DNA from: JAVBPP01 sp031549535
GTDB taxonomy: Bacteria; Bacillota; Clostridia; Oscillospirales; Acutalibacteraceae
NCBI GenBank assembly: GCA_031549535.1
Contig: JAVBPP010000116.1
Coordinates: 1 to 28,031, forward strand
Direction of reading: 5' to 3'
Length of the DNA: 28,031 nt
The translations under genes and the position numbers were made by a program. The notes beneath the pieces were generated by a model. That model was not told where the DNA came from and did no database searches. It saw only the letters and a list, made by a program, of their open reading frames with translations. Shown here piece after piece: positions 13,314 to 20,829 of this stretch. How positions within the stretch are numbered: position 1 is the first letter of the stretch; every line of letters starts with the position of its first letter.

Positions 13314-15770
13314 TTATTCCAGCAGAGCCTCAAACTGTGCCACTGCCTCGCGGTTGTAACTTTCATAATCCACGTCCATGGGTGCAATTTTACCGTCCAG
13401 CATATCACGCATGCCTTGAAACAAGCCGTCTTCGCTGTCTGGTACCAGGGTGCCGCCATGCTCCTGCATAAAACCGCGCGGTCCCATGATGTCTGTTGAG
13501 ATGGCGGGCAACCCCAAGATGTCCGCCTCTGCCAGAACAATGCCAAAACCCTCATGGAAGGAGGGGAGGACAAAATAGTGGCAGCGCTTAAGAATGGTAT
13601 AGGGGTTATCTACCGCACGAATAATAAGGATGTGCTCCGCACAGAGCAGCTGTGCGGCGTGAGCCACTGTTTCTTCATACAAAACGCCATAGCTTCCGAT
13701 AATCACCAAATAAATACTGGGGTCCTCCAGCCACAAACGGGAAAATGCATCAATTAGCCTAAGGTGACCCTTTTCAGGTGAGAAACGGCCGATGGTAATG
13801 AATTTTTTATTTTCGCTGTTTAAGATTCGGTAAAACTCTTCTTCGGACACGTTGAGTTTCGTTCGCTCCTCCAAGAGCAGTTCTTCTTGTGCCATGCTTC
13901 GGATGTGCTGATGGTCCACAATGTTACGCGAAATCATAAAGCGGTCGGCGCTGGGGTTGAATGAACGGGCAGATTCCCACATGTTCTCTGTCACAAGCGC
14001 AACCTTGGAATAGTTTTGGTATGCGTATTCCAACACGTCTCGCCGTTGGTTTTGTCGAACTTCAATTTCTTGCACCATATTGCTGTGCACATAAATCACA
14101 CGGTTGCAGGGGAAGGTGCTGTAAAGGAGGATGCGCTTGTGCTCATAGCCGGTGAAGTGAATCACATGGTCAAAATGAATGTCACCCAGCAGCCGTTTAA
14201 TCTCATATGGGTAAGCGTGCCTCATTTTTTTCAGGTATAGCTCAGTGCGTATCAAGCCGAACGTAAATAATGTCACCCAAGTGAGCTCCTTTGGGGTTAC
14301 ATTCATCTTTCCTGTATTCATCAGGTAGGCGACATTGGGCGGAAATTCAAGCAGCTGATGCATGTTTGTTTTTCCAACTCGCCAAGACTCTGCTGTGATG
14401 ATATAATTTCGCTTTTCTGTGTCAATATTACGCAGCAGGCATTTAATAGAAGAGGTAATCCCGTTTTTCGCCAAATTTCCCACAAAGATTAGCACATTTT
14501 CCTTACCGTTATGCGGGATATTCTGCAAAATAAGATCGGAAGGATCGCCGTATAACAAGAGCCGGCAAAGTTTTTGTGCAGCGGAGGCATTCTCATAGTT
14601 ACAGAACTGCTGTAAAAATGCGCTGTCGTCGTAGTGCTTTTCGCTATTCATTTCCGCATATAGTTCGGCTAGCGTATTGATAACCGGAAACGGCAGCGCT
14701 TCCAAATCCAGATACAGGCCTCGGTCGGCCAGATAGCTTTCTTTATCAAAAGTGAATAAGATAATTTTTCTGCCTGTAACGGCAAAATCAAACAAAACAC
14801 TGGAATAATCCGTAATCAAGCAATCGGCCAGGTTCAAGAACTCATAGGTCTCGTACACCCAGGGAAAGGGGCGGATACGCTTAAAATGCCGAAACGGAAT
14901 ATCTTTCGCTGCAATCGGATGCAGGTTCACATAGAGTACCTGATGATCCGTTAGCAGCTCATCCAGCTCATATAAATAATATTGCATGTATAAAGAACTG
15001 CGCTTATCGCTCGGGTCAGAGGCAACACCGCGCCAGGTTGGCATATAGGCAAACACCTGCTTATCCTCAAGCTGCAGCAATTCGCGCAGCTCCCTGCGAC
15101 GCTCTGCGTCAAAAAAAGCGGCGTTGCGCGGATATCCACCCAATACGCATGTTCCGGGTGCGATGTTCTCCAGCATGTAATCCGCAATCATGTGCTCCAT
15201 GGTATAACTGTTTGGGTAGAGCAAATAATCCGCGACAAAAAAATTTTTTTGCGTGTTGCCGATATTGTGCAAGTCAGATTTGATTTGCCTTCCCAGCGTT
15301 TTCAAAGGTGTTCCGTGCCAGGTGTTCAGGTATACCTGACCCTCCTTCTTAATAAAAAAGGGGAGAAAGGTATTGTCGTTTACCAAATACTTGCAACTCG
15401 CCAAGGCCGTAAAATATTCTTCTGACGAGAGAACAACCATAGAAACTTTTTCTAACAGGTTATAACGCGCCAATAAACCCGAGATTTTCTTTTTTGCGCC
15501 CTCTCTTACGCTGAGGTGGGGCGTATAATCCCGAAACAACGGATTCTCGCACAGTTCCCGCAACATATAGAAGGTATTTCCGTTCACTTCACTGCCGTGC
15601 TGGCACTCCAGTAAAATACCATGCGGGTCAAGGGGAAGGGTTCGATAAAGCCGGATATACATCAGCCTTGCGCGGTAGTACTTGTTATACTTGTTCTTTT
15701 TCCAATTTCTTTTCAGCAGATGGAACAACTTCTTCACACGAATTTGAAGCGGTCGAGTGCGATTTAGCAT
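13314..15770 (-). CDS. Two-domain TagB/TagF-like glycerophosphotransferase fused to a GT4 glycosyltransferase
   Basis: An 818-residue bifunctional enzyme for cell-envelope polymer synthesis, probably at the inner membrane face. The basic N-terminus (residues 1-40, many Arg/Lys) would bind acidic lipids. Residues 45-380 match the CDP-glycerol:polyol glycerophosphotransferase family: YLNTWHGTPLKTLG (W151), LYPNSYTMEHM, VLGGYPRNAAFF, FAYMPTWRG and CLITDYSSVLFDFA. Residues 430-818 are a GT-B glycosyltransferase of GT4 type: FVGNLAKNG, FITIGRFSPEKGHLRLIDAF and PSFHEGFGIVLAEADILGLP with the conserved Glu-x7-Glu region. The start at 15770 has GGAGGA 10 nt upstream, a slightly long spacing. A teichoic-acid-like polymer with sugar decoration is the likely product; exact donor and acceptor are unknown. 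Confidence 0.85.
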   Translation of the reverse strand: MLNRTRPLQIRVKKLFHLLKRNWKKNKYNKYYRARLMYIRLYRTLPLDPHGILLECQHGSEVNGNTFYMLRELCENPLFRDYTPHLSVREGAKKKISGLLARYNLLEKVSMVVLSSEEYFTALASCKYLVNDNTFLPFFIKKEGQVYLNTWHGTPLKTLGRQIKSDLHNIGNTQKNFFVADYLLYPNSYTMEHMIADYMLENIAPGTCVLGGYPRNAAFFDAERRRELRELLQLEDKQVFAYMPTWRGVASDPSDKRSSLYMQYYLYELDELLTDHQVLYVNLHPIAAKDIPFRHFKRIRPFPWVYETYEFLNLADCLITDYSSVLFDFAVTGRKIILFTFDKESYLADRGLYLDLEALPFPVINTLAELYAEMNSEKHYDDSAFLQQFCNYENASAAQKLCRLLLYGDPSDLILQNIPHNGKENVLIFVGNLAKNGITSSIKCLLRNIDTEKRNYIITAESWRVGKTNMHQLLEFPPNVAYLMNTGKMNVTPKELTWVTLFTFGLIRTELYLKKMRHAYPYEIKRLLGDIHFDHVIHFTGYEHKRILLYSTFPCNRVIYVHSNMVQEIEVRQNQRRDVLEYAYQNYSKVALVTENMWESARSFNPSADRFMISRNIVDHQHIRSMAQEELLLEERTKLNVSEEEFYRILNSENKKFITIGRFSPEKGHLRLIDAFSRLWLEDPSIYLVIIGSYGVLYEETVAHAAQLLCAEHILIIRAVDNPYTILKRCHYFVLPSFHEGFGIVLAEADILGLPAISTDIMGPRGFMQEHGGTLVPDSEDGLFQGMRDMLDGKIAPMDVDYESYNREAVAQFEALLE

Positions 15771-15863
15771 AAACTTGCTGTCCTCCAGAAATGAAACATA
15801 ATAAGGATACCTGTGCTTGTCTGGCTTCCTAATAAAGTGTATGCGCCGTATTTGCGCAGTATG

Positions 15864-15897
15864 TTGACGAAGCGGCAGGTAAAGTGCTATACTTTAC
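15864..15897 (+). promoter_or_regulatory. Promoter with an inverted repeat over the -10 element
   Basis: TTGACG (15864-15869), an 18-bp spacer ending in TGC, and TATACT (15888-15893) form a strong extended -10 promoter on the plus strand. The perfect inverted repeat GTAAAGT-N5-ACTTTAC (15879-15897) covers the -10, the typical placement of a repressor operator. The start point would be near 15900, about 375 nt before pilB, so this could drive a long pilus leader or a separate untranslated RNA. Confidence 0.65.
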
Positions 15898-16155
15898 GAG
15901 TACACATGTCGATTTTTGTCATTTTTGGCGTACATGGAATTCTGCATCACCGGATATACTATAGTATTGCCGGGAATTATCATGATAAGCATGCAATACA
16001 ACGCCGAAAAACCCGAAAAACGCCAAAATATTCCGCTTTCACTTACAAAACTCTAAAAAAAATTAACGAAAAGCCGATAGGACGCTTTCGGTGGTTACAA
16101 ATATAAACAGAATCATACATGCGGGTAAAGAATTCATGTATCTTCAAAAAATCGC

Positions 16156-16184
16156 TTGCATCTGTGGTGGTGCGGTGCTACTAT
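16156..16184 (+). promoter_or_regulatory. Proximal promoter of the type IV pilus operon
   Basis: TTGCAT (16156-16161), a 17-bp spacer ending in TGC, and TACTAT (16179-16184) make an extended -10 promoter with a start near 16191 and a leader of about 85 nt. The inverted repeat ATACATG-N13-CATGTAT (16115-16141) ends 14 bp upstream of the -35 and is placed where an activator would bind. Confidence 0.55.
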
Positions 16185-16275
16185 AACCCCGGAACAAGAA
16201 ATCAATTGTTTCAAATACACAAGTTTAGGTGATTGAAAAAGGGTTTCTCTCGGTTGCGCAGGAAAGGATAACAGC

Positions 16276-17961
16276 TTGGTTATGATGAAAAATATCAGAA
16301 TCGGCGATGTTTTGATAGCGGAGGGCTACGCGACAGAAGCACAGATCGCGGACGCCATCGCGGTTCAAAAAAATGACCCGGCGAAACGCAGATTGGGTCA
16401 GATATTGCTGGACAACAGAATAATCAACGAAGACCAAATGCTGCAGGCGCTGGCAACCAGATTGAATGTAAAGTATGTCACCCTCATTAACTTTCCCATT
16501 GAAATCAACGCGGTCGCTAGAATCCCAAAGCAGGTTGCCTCCAAATATACCGTAATTGCCATTGCGGAAAATGAGAGCCAGGTAACCGTTGCGTTGAATG
16601 ACCCGCTGGATTTTTATGCCATAGAGGATGTTCGTTCCATTGTCAACAAACCGCTGAACATCATCCTTTGTAAGCGGGCGGAAATTGAAAAGCTGATTGC
16701 TTACTGGTATTCGGAGCTGGATGCCCACAATGCGGCGAAATCGGCGAACGAAGCGGTGGAGAATGTCAGCACAGTCAACATCGAAGACCTAAGCACCAAC
16801 CCGGACGACACACCCGTTGTCACCTTGGTGAACTCCATCCTATTAAAAGCGCATAACGCCGGAGCGAGCGATATTCACATCGAACCCTTTGATAAGCACA
16901 CCTCCGTGCGCGTTCGCATAGACGGGCAGATTCTGGATTACTTGACCCTGTCCTCCGCCTTGCACAGCCTAATCGTCTCGCGCATTAAAATCCTCTCCTC
17001 GCTGGATATCGCCGAAAAGCGGCTCCCGCAGGATGGCCACTTTCGCACCAGGCTGAACAATGTGGAACTCAATGTTCGTGTATCCATCCTACCGACCATT
17101 TACGGTGAAAAAGCGGTGCTTCGTTTCTTAAGCTTAAACACCACGCTGGATCACTCGGAAACCTACGGTATGTCGGTGACGGATTACAATAAAATCTCAG
17201 ATATTCTCCAAAGCCCCCACGGAATCATTTATATCACAGGCCCCACCGGCAGCGGTAAAACCACAACGCTGTATATGATTTTGGAGCGGCTGGCGCAAAA
17301 GAATGTAAACATCTCCACCATTGAAGACCCGGTGGAACGCAATCTGGAGCGCATTAACCAGACCCAGACCAACGTTCAGGCAGGGCTTACCTTTGAAAGC
17401 GGCCTGCGTTCCCTGCTGCGGCAGGATCCGGACGTCATCATGGTCGGCGAAACGCGCGATAATGAAACCGCCTCCATCGCGGTGAGCGCGGCGCTTACGG
17501 GCCACCTGGTGCTTTCTACCTTGCATACCAACGATGCTGTCTCCGCCATTGTCCGCTTGCAGGATATGGGCGTTGAGAAATATATGATTGCGAACTCCCT
17601 GATTGGCGTGGTTGCGCAGCGCCTGGCAAAGAAAATTTGCCCCTACTGCAAAACAGCCTATCAGCCCACGCAGGAGGAAATTGACCTCGTTGGTCTCCCC
17701 GTTACCATCCTGCACAAGGGCACCGGCTGTAACCACTGTAGCGACACCGGCTATAAGGGCAGAATCGCAATTCATGAAATCCTGGCCATTGACCCTGCCG
17801 TGCGCAGCATGGTGACTAGGGGCATGAGCGTGGAACAGATTCAAGAGCAGCTGCTGCGGGACGGCAAAATGCAAACCCTGCGTCAGAGCCTTGCAAAGCT
17901 GGTTGCCGAAGGGGTTTCTACAGTGGAAGAACTGCTCAAGCTCACCTACACGGTTGAATAA
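16276..17961 (+). CDS. pilB: Type IV pilus extension ATPase PilB
   Basis: Cytoplasmic hexameric motor that powers pilin polymerisation. The N-terminal region carries two MshEN-type motifs: RIGDVLIAEGYATEAQIADA (R8 to Q31, a full fit) and RLGQILLDNRIINEDQMLQA (R39 onward, with Gly replaced by R48 and the last Gln by R62). Then come the N2 region (LVNSILLKAHNAGASDIHIEPF), Walker A GPTGSGKTTT (from G322), EDPVERNLERINQ, Walker B DPDVIMVGETRD, HLVLSTLHTND, and a tetracysteine zinc site (C455/C458, C485/C488) found in PilB but not PilT. AAAGGA ends 7 nt before TTG 16276, which favours this non-ATG start; ATG 16282 or 16285 are alternatives. It is the first gene of the pilus operon, 12 bp from pilT. 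Confidence 0.95.
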   Translation: MVMMKNIRIGDVLIAEGYATEAQIADAIAVQKNDPAKRRLGQILLDNRIINEDQMLQALATRLNVKYVTLINFPIEINAVARIPKQVASKYTVIAIAENESQVTVALNDPLDFYAIEDVRSIVNKPLNIILCKRAEIEKLIAYWYSELDAHNAAKSANEAVENVSTVNIEDLSTNPDDTPVVTLVNSILLKAHNAGASDIHIEPFDKHTSVRVRIDGQILDYLTLSSALHSLIVSRIKILSSLDIAEKRLPQDGHFRTRLNNVELNVRVSILPTIYGEKAVLRFLSLNTTLDHSETYGMSVTDYNKISDILQSPHGIIYITGPTGSGKTTTLYMILERLAQKNVNISTIEDPVERNLERINQTQTNVQAGLTFESGLRSLLRQDPDVIMVGETRDNETASIAVSAALTGHLVLSTLHTNDAVSAIVRLQDMGVEKYMIANSLIGVVAQRLAKKICPYCKTAYQPTQEEIDLVGLPVTILHKGTGCNHCSDTGYKGRIAIHEILAIDPAVRSMVTRGMSVEQIQEQLLRDGKMQTLRQSLAKLVAEGVSTVEELLKLTYTVE

Positions 17962-17973
17962 AGGAGAACAGGC

Positions 17974-19038
17974 ATGACAATAGCGCAGTTATTGACGGTT
18001 GCCAGAGAAGGCAAGGTCTCGGATGTGCACATCACCACCGATAGCAATCCGGTCTTTCGCGTGGATGGGGAACTCAAAGAAACCCAATATGCCCTGACAC
18101 AGGAAGAGAAAAACGCGCTGATTCTCTCCATGCTCTCCCCGGAGCAGCAGGCGGACTTTAAAAGCGGCAAAGATGTGGATTTTTGTTACACCATCCCACC
18201 CAGAGCCCGTCACAGAGTCAATGCCTACCACCAGCAGAACAACTACGTCGCCGCAATCCGTATCATCAACGATACCACACCCACCTTTGACGAGTTGCAG
18301 CTGCCGGAAATTATGCGAAAACTCGCGGACGAACCGCGCGGCCTGATACTCGTAACAGGCCCCACGGGCAGCGGAAAATCCACAACACTCGCCGCGATGA
18401 TCGATTATATCAACTCTACCAAGGCAAGGCATATCCTAACAGTAGAGGATCCCGTGGAATATGTGTATTCCAAAAAACGTTCCATCATCCACCAGCGTGA
18501 GGTCGGCGTGGATGTGAACAGTTTCGCGGCGGCGCTGCGTTCCTCCTTGCGTGAGGATCCGGACGTCATCCTCGTGGGCGAAATGCGGGACTATGAGACC
18601 ATCTCCGCGGCGGTTACCGCGGCGGAAACCGGCCACCTTGTGCTCTCCACATTGCACACCATCGGCGCGGCGGATACCATTGATAGAATTATCGACGTGT
18701 TCCCGCCCCACAACCAACAGCAAATCCGCACCCAGCTCGCGAGCATCCTAAAGGGCGTTATCACCCAGCAGCTGCTCCCGCGGGCAAGCGGAAAAGGCCG
18801 CGTGGCGTCCTTTGAAATCATGACAGGCTCGGACGCCGTGCTCAACCTCATCCGTGAAAACAAGTGCCACCAGCTCAACGGCACCATCCAAATGAGCGCC
18901 AAGCAGGGGATGATAACCCTGGACGCGTCCCTGGCTACCCTTGTAAAAAACGGTACGGTCAGCCTGGAGAGTGCATTGGAAAAGAGCCGCAACAAAAACG
19001 ACATGATGTCCTTTTTGCAGGCTCCGGCGGCCTATTAA
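17974..19038 (+). CDS. pilT: Type IV pilus retraction ATPase PilT
   Basis: Hexameric ATPase that disassembles pilin from the base, giving twitching motility or DNA uptake. Motifs in order: SDVHITTDSNPVFRVDGEL near the N-terminus, Walker A GPTGSGKSTT (from G129), HILTVEDPVEY, Walker B REDPDVILVGEMRDYET, and the His box TGHLVLSTLHT. The C-terminal DAVLNLIRENKCHQL corresponds to the retraction-specific AIRNLIRE motif, which marks PilT rather than a second PilB. The 354 residues are normal, and no tetracysteine site is present, as expected. AAGGAGA lies 7 nt before ATG. It follows pilB by 12 bp and is translationally linked to it. Confidence 0.95.
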   Translation: MTIAQLLTVAREGKVSDVHITTDSNPVFRVDGELKETQYALTQEEKNALILSMLSPEQQADFKSGKDVDFCYTIPPRARHRVNAYHQQNNYVAAIRIINDTTPTFDELQLPEIMRKLADEPRGLILVTGPTGSGKSTTLAAMIDYINSTKARHILTVEDPVEYVYSKKRSIIHQREVGVDVNSFAAALRSSLREDPDVILVGEMRDYETISAAVTAAETGHLVLSTLHTIGAADTIDRIIDVFPPHNQQQIRTQLASILKGVITQQLLPRASGKGRVASFEIMTGSDAVLNLIRENKCHQLNGTIQMSAKQGMITLDASLATLVKNGTVSLESALEKSRNKNDMMSFLQAPAAY

Positions 19039-19050
19039 CCTTGTTGTTAC

Positions 19051-19070
19051 TGTCTTTTGCGCAAGAGACA
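19051..19070. promoter_or_regulatory. 20-bp near-perfect palindrome between pilT and the pilin gene
   Basis: TGTCTTTTGC and GCAAGAGACA are reverse complements at nine of ten positions, the exception being a T·G pair. It begins 13 bp after the pilT stop codon and ends 42 bp before the pilin ATG. It may be an operator, or in RNA a short hairpin that marks a processing or stability site for the pilin message. There is no T-tract, so it is not a standard terminator. Confidence 0.55.
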
Positions 19071-19111
19071 TGACAAATACATGTAAACAAAATATTTTGG
19101 AGGTCACTCAA

Positions 19112-19588
19112 ATGAAAAAGTTCAGAAAGAACAAGAAGGGCTTTACGCTTACCGAAATCATCGTAGTCCTTGTAATCCTTGCCATCCTGGCAGCGGCGAC
19201 CATTCCGACCATGTTGAATTTTGTTGAAGAAGCAAGAGGCAAGGCCATGATCGCGGAAATCCGCACCGTTTATCTTGCAGCCCAGGCTCGCGCAACTGAG
19301 AAAGTTGCTGTTGGCGGCGATTTTGATCCGGATTTGGCGAGCGCAGATGTTGCAAAGATTCTTGAGTTATCCGAACTCGGCGCAGGACATGAACTCATTG
19401 AGATCGGCGAAGCGGTTTCTGTAGCTATGCCAGATGGCACTGGCGAAATCAGCTATGTTATTATTGCAGACGGTCCAGCTGCATCTGCGGAAAGAGCAGC
19501 CCTCCTGCGTCCCGGCCAAGGTGTTGAAGTATTCACGGGTACCACTGCAATTGCTGATGCACAAGCCGCTGCTGTCCCCACTCCGTAA
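19112..19588 (+). CDS. pilA: Type IV prepilin, major pilin candidate
   Basis: The only protein in the locus with a canonical class III leader. The start is ATG 19112, preceded by GGAGGT; an upstream in-frame ATG at 19070 lacks a ribosome binding site. The leader MKKFRKNKKG (10 residues) is cut by PilD before Phe; the mature N-terminus FTLTEIIVVLVILAILAAAT has Glu at position 5, needed for assembly, then a long N-terminal helix. The globular part (about 100 residues) is acidic and Ala-rich, without cysteines, so there is no disulfide D-loop as in Gram-negative pilins. Mature length is 148 residues. The C-terminus (AIADAQAAAVPTP) looks flexible. Placement after pilT with a strong Shine-Dalgarno suggests high expression. 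pilA is used as a generic symbol. Confidence 0.9.
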   Translation: MKKFRKNKKGFTLTEIIVVLVILAILAAATIPTMLNFVEEARGKAMIAEIRTVYLAAQARATEKVAVGGDFDPDLASADVAKILELSELGAGHELIEIGEAVSVAMPDGTGEISYVIIADGPAASAERAALLRPGQGVEVFTGTTAIADAQAAAVPTP

Positions 19589-20028
19589 AAATTAGACTTC
19601 AGAGAGAAGCAATTACCAATTACCCAACTAAATTATCCAATATATTGCCGGAGTTTGCGCAGCTCCGGCAATATTACGCTCCAGAGCACTTTTGTAAGAA
19701 AATTCCAATTTGCCCCGGTAGGGCGCGGCTTCCCAGACGCGCCGAGGCCGGATGCCCCAATGGAACGCAACAGGATACCACCACGCGGCGCGTCAAGGAT
19801 GCCGCGCCCTACGGAATGCGCGCCGAGGCCGGATGCCTCAAACCGAATGCAACAGGATGCCGCTATGCGGCGCGTCAAGGATGCCGCGCCCTACGGAATG
19901 CGCGCTGAGGCCGGATGCCTCAAACCGAACGCAACAGGATGCCGCTATGCGGCGCGTCAAGGATGCCGCGCCCTACGGAGCGCATGCTCACCACCTACGC
20001 GAATCTGACAAATGGCAGGTAATCTCCC
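19589..20028. other. 440-bp gap in the pilus operon with a hairpin and GC-rich tandem repeats
   Basis: No gene is supported. A perfect 12-bp stem, ATATTGCCGGAG (19642-19653) with CTCCGGCAATAT (19663-19674), lies 54 bp after the pilin stop; it has no T-tract and could partly block read-through or protect the pilin message from decay. The rest is the repeat block at 19715-19988. Open frames in all three forward phases run through the repeat because it lacks stops, not because it codes. pilD begins 40 bp after the block. Confidence 0.75.
19715..19988. repeat. Three tandem 81-82-bp GC-rich repeats with inverted ends
   Basis: Units begin with GAGGCCGGATGCC at 19744, 19825 and 19907. The last two are almost identical; the first has diverged in its left half. 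Each ends with GGATGCCGCGCCCTACGG (19797, 19879 and 19961 starts, exactly 82 bp apart). A near-inverted copy of that end, CCGGTAGGGCGCGGCTTCC, sits at the left border (19715-19733), so the block can fold on itself. This resembles dispersed GC-rich intergenic repeats that I associate with gut Clostridia. Its GC content is far above the AT-rich DNA directly before it. No transposase is present. Confidence 0.85.
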
Positions 20029-20823
20029 ATGGACAAAACCATTCTACTGATGAATATCATACTCTATGTGTTCATTTTTCTGTTCGCCATATGCATTGGC
20101 TCATTCCTCAATGTGCTGATTTGGCGCATCCCGAACAAAATGAGCGTGAACGGGCGCTCCATCTGCCCCAAATGCAACACGCCCATCAAGGGCTATGATT
20201 TGATTCCCGTTTTAAGCTTCCTCTTTCTCGGCGGAAAATGCCGCGCCTGCAAGGCGAAAATTTCATTTCGTTACCCCGCAATTGAATTATTGACCGGAAT
20301 ACTTGCGGTAATCTGTTTTTTGCGTTATAATTTTACTATCGAACATCTTTCCTGGCAGCCGCTTGTCATGTTTTGCCTCACCGCAATCTTGATTTGCATT
20401 GCCATGATTGACATAGACACCATGGAAATCCCCAACGGCTTGGTGCTGGCCATCCTTGTCCCTGCTGTGGCGAGCTACTTCCTGTTTCCGGAAATCGGCA
20501 TCACAGCGCGGCTCATTGGCCTGGTTTGCGTCAGCGTCCCCATGTTTTTGCTCAACCTTGTTATCCCGGATGCCTTCGGCGGCGGCGACATCAAGCTCAT
20601 TGCGGCCTGCGGCCTGCTGCTCGGCTGGCAGAATACCCTGCTCTCCATGTTTTTTGCGCTGCTGTTCGGCGGCGGATACGCGGTGCTGATGATGCTGCGT
20701 AAAAAAGTGAAGGGCAAGCAGCATATCTCCTTCGGGCAGTATATTTGCGCGGGTGTTTATATCGCCATGCTATTCGGGGAGCAAATAATAGATTTATATC
20801 TGGACACATTCCTTAGGAGGTGA
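20029..20823 (+). CDS. pilD: Prepilin peptidase and N-methyltransferase PilD
   Basis: Inner-membrane aspartyl peptidase (A24A) that removes the leader of prepilins and methylates the new N-terminus. It has the N-terminal GSFLNVLIWRIP, then the cytoplasmic zinc-binding loop with two CxxC pairs (C46/C49 and C71/C74), FRYPAIELLTG, and the catalytic aspartates in MIDIDTMEIPN (D128, with D130 nearby) and GGGDIKL (D187). Eight hydrophobic segments are visible over 264 residues, as in the family. AGGT lies about 9 nt before ATG 20029. It comes after the tandem repeat block and 6 bp before pilC, so it shares a transcript with the genes that follow. Its only obvious substrate here is the pilin upstream. 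Confidence 0.95.
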   Translation: MDKTILLMNIILYVFIFLFAICIGSFLNVLIWRIPNKMSVNGRSICPKCNTPIKGYDLIPVLSFLFLGGKCRACKAKISFRYPAIELLTGILAVICFLRYNFTIEHLSWQPLVMFCLTAILICIAMIDIDTMEIPNGLVLAILVPAVASYFLFPEIGITARLIGLVCVSVPMFLLNLVIPDAFGGGDIKLIAACGLLLGWQNTLLSMFFALLFGGGYAVLMMLRKKVKGKQHISFGQYICAGVYIAMLFGEQIIDLYLDTFLRR

Positions 20824-20829
20824 GCCCGT

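Larger units (their letters stand above)
15771..16275. other. 505-bp palindrome-rich regulatory region between divergent genes
   Basis: No gene is supported here. Going right: the ribosome binding site of the glycosyltransferase (15781-15786, minus); a plus-strand promoter with an operator-like repeat (15864-15897); a CCGG-flanked palindrome ATACTATAGTAT (15956-15967); the palindrome TTATCATGATAA (15977-15988), followed directly by GCATGC; arms TTTTGGCGT (15923-15931) and ACGCCAAAA (16020-16028) enclosing those palindromes; the inverted repeat ATACATG-N13-CATGTAT (16115-16141); and a second promoter (16156-16184) leading to pilB. A 97-codon open frame at 15813 crosses the palindromes and lacks a ribosome binding site. 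Confidence 0.7.

Noticed and set aside
15813..16106. 97-codon frame upstream of pilB
   Set aside because: It covers a promoter and several palindromes, has no ribosome binding site, and shows no protein pattern.
16200..16275. Cyclic di-GMP riboswitch in the pilB leader
   Set aside because: The class I and class II consensus cores could not be matched by eye; a covariance model search would be needed to exclude a divergent form.
19645..20198. Overlapping open frames across the tandem repeats as proteins
   Set aside because: They arise because the GC-rich repeat lacks stops in several frames; Arg/Ala/Pro-rich low-complexity products and no ribosome binding sites.
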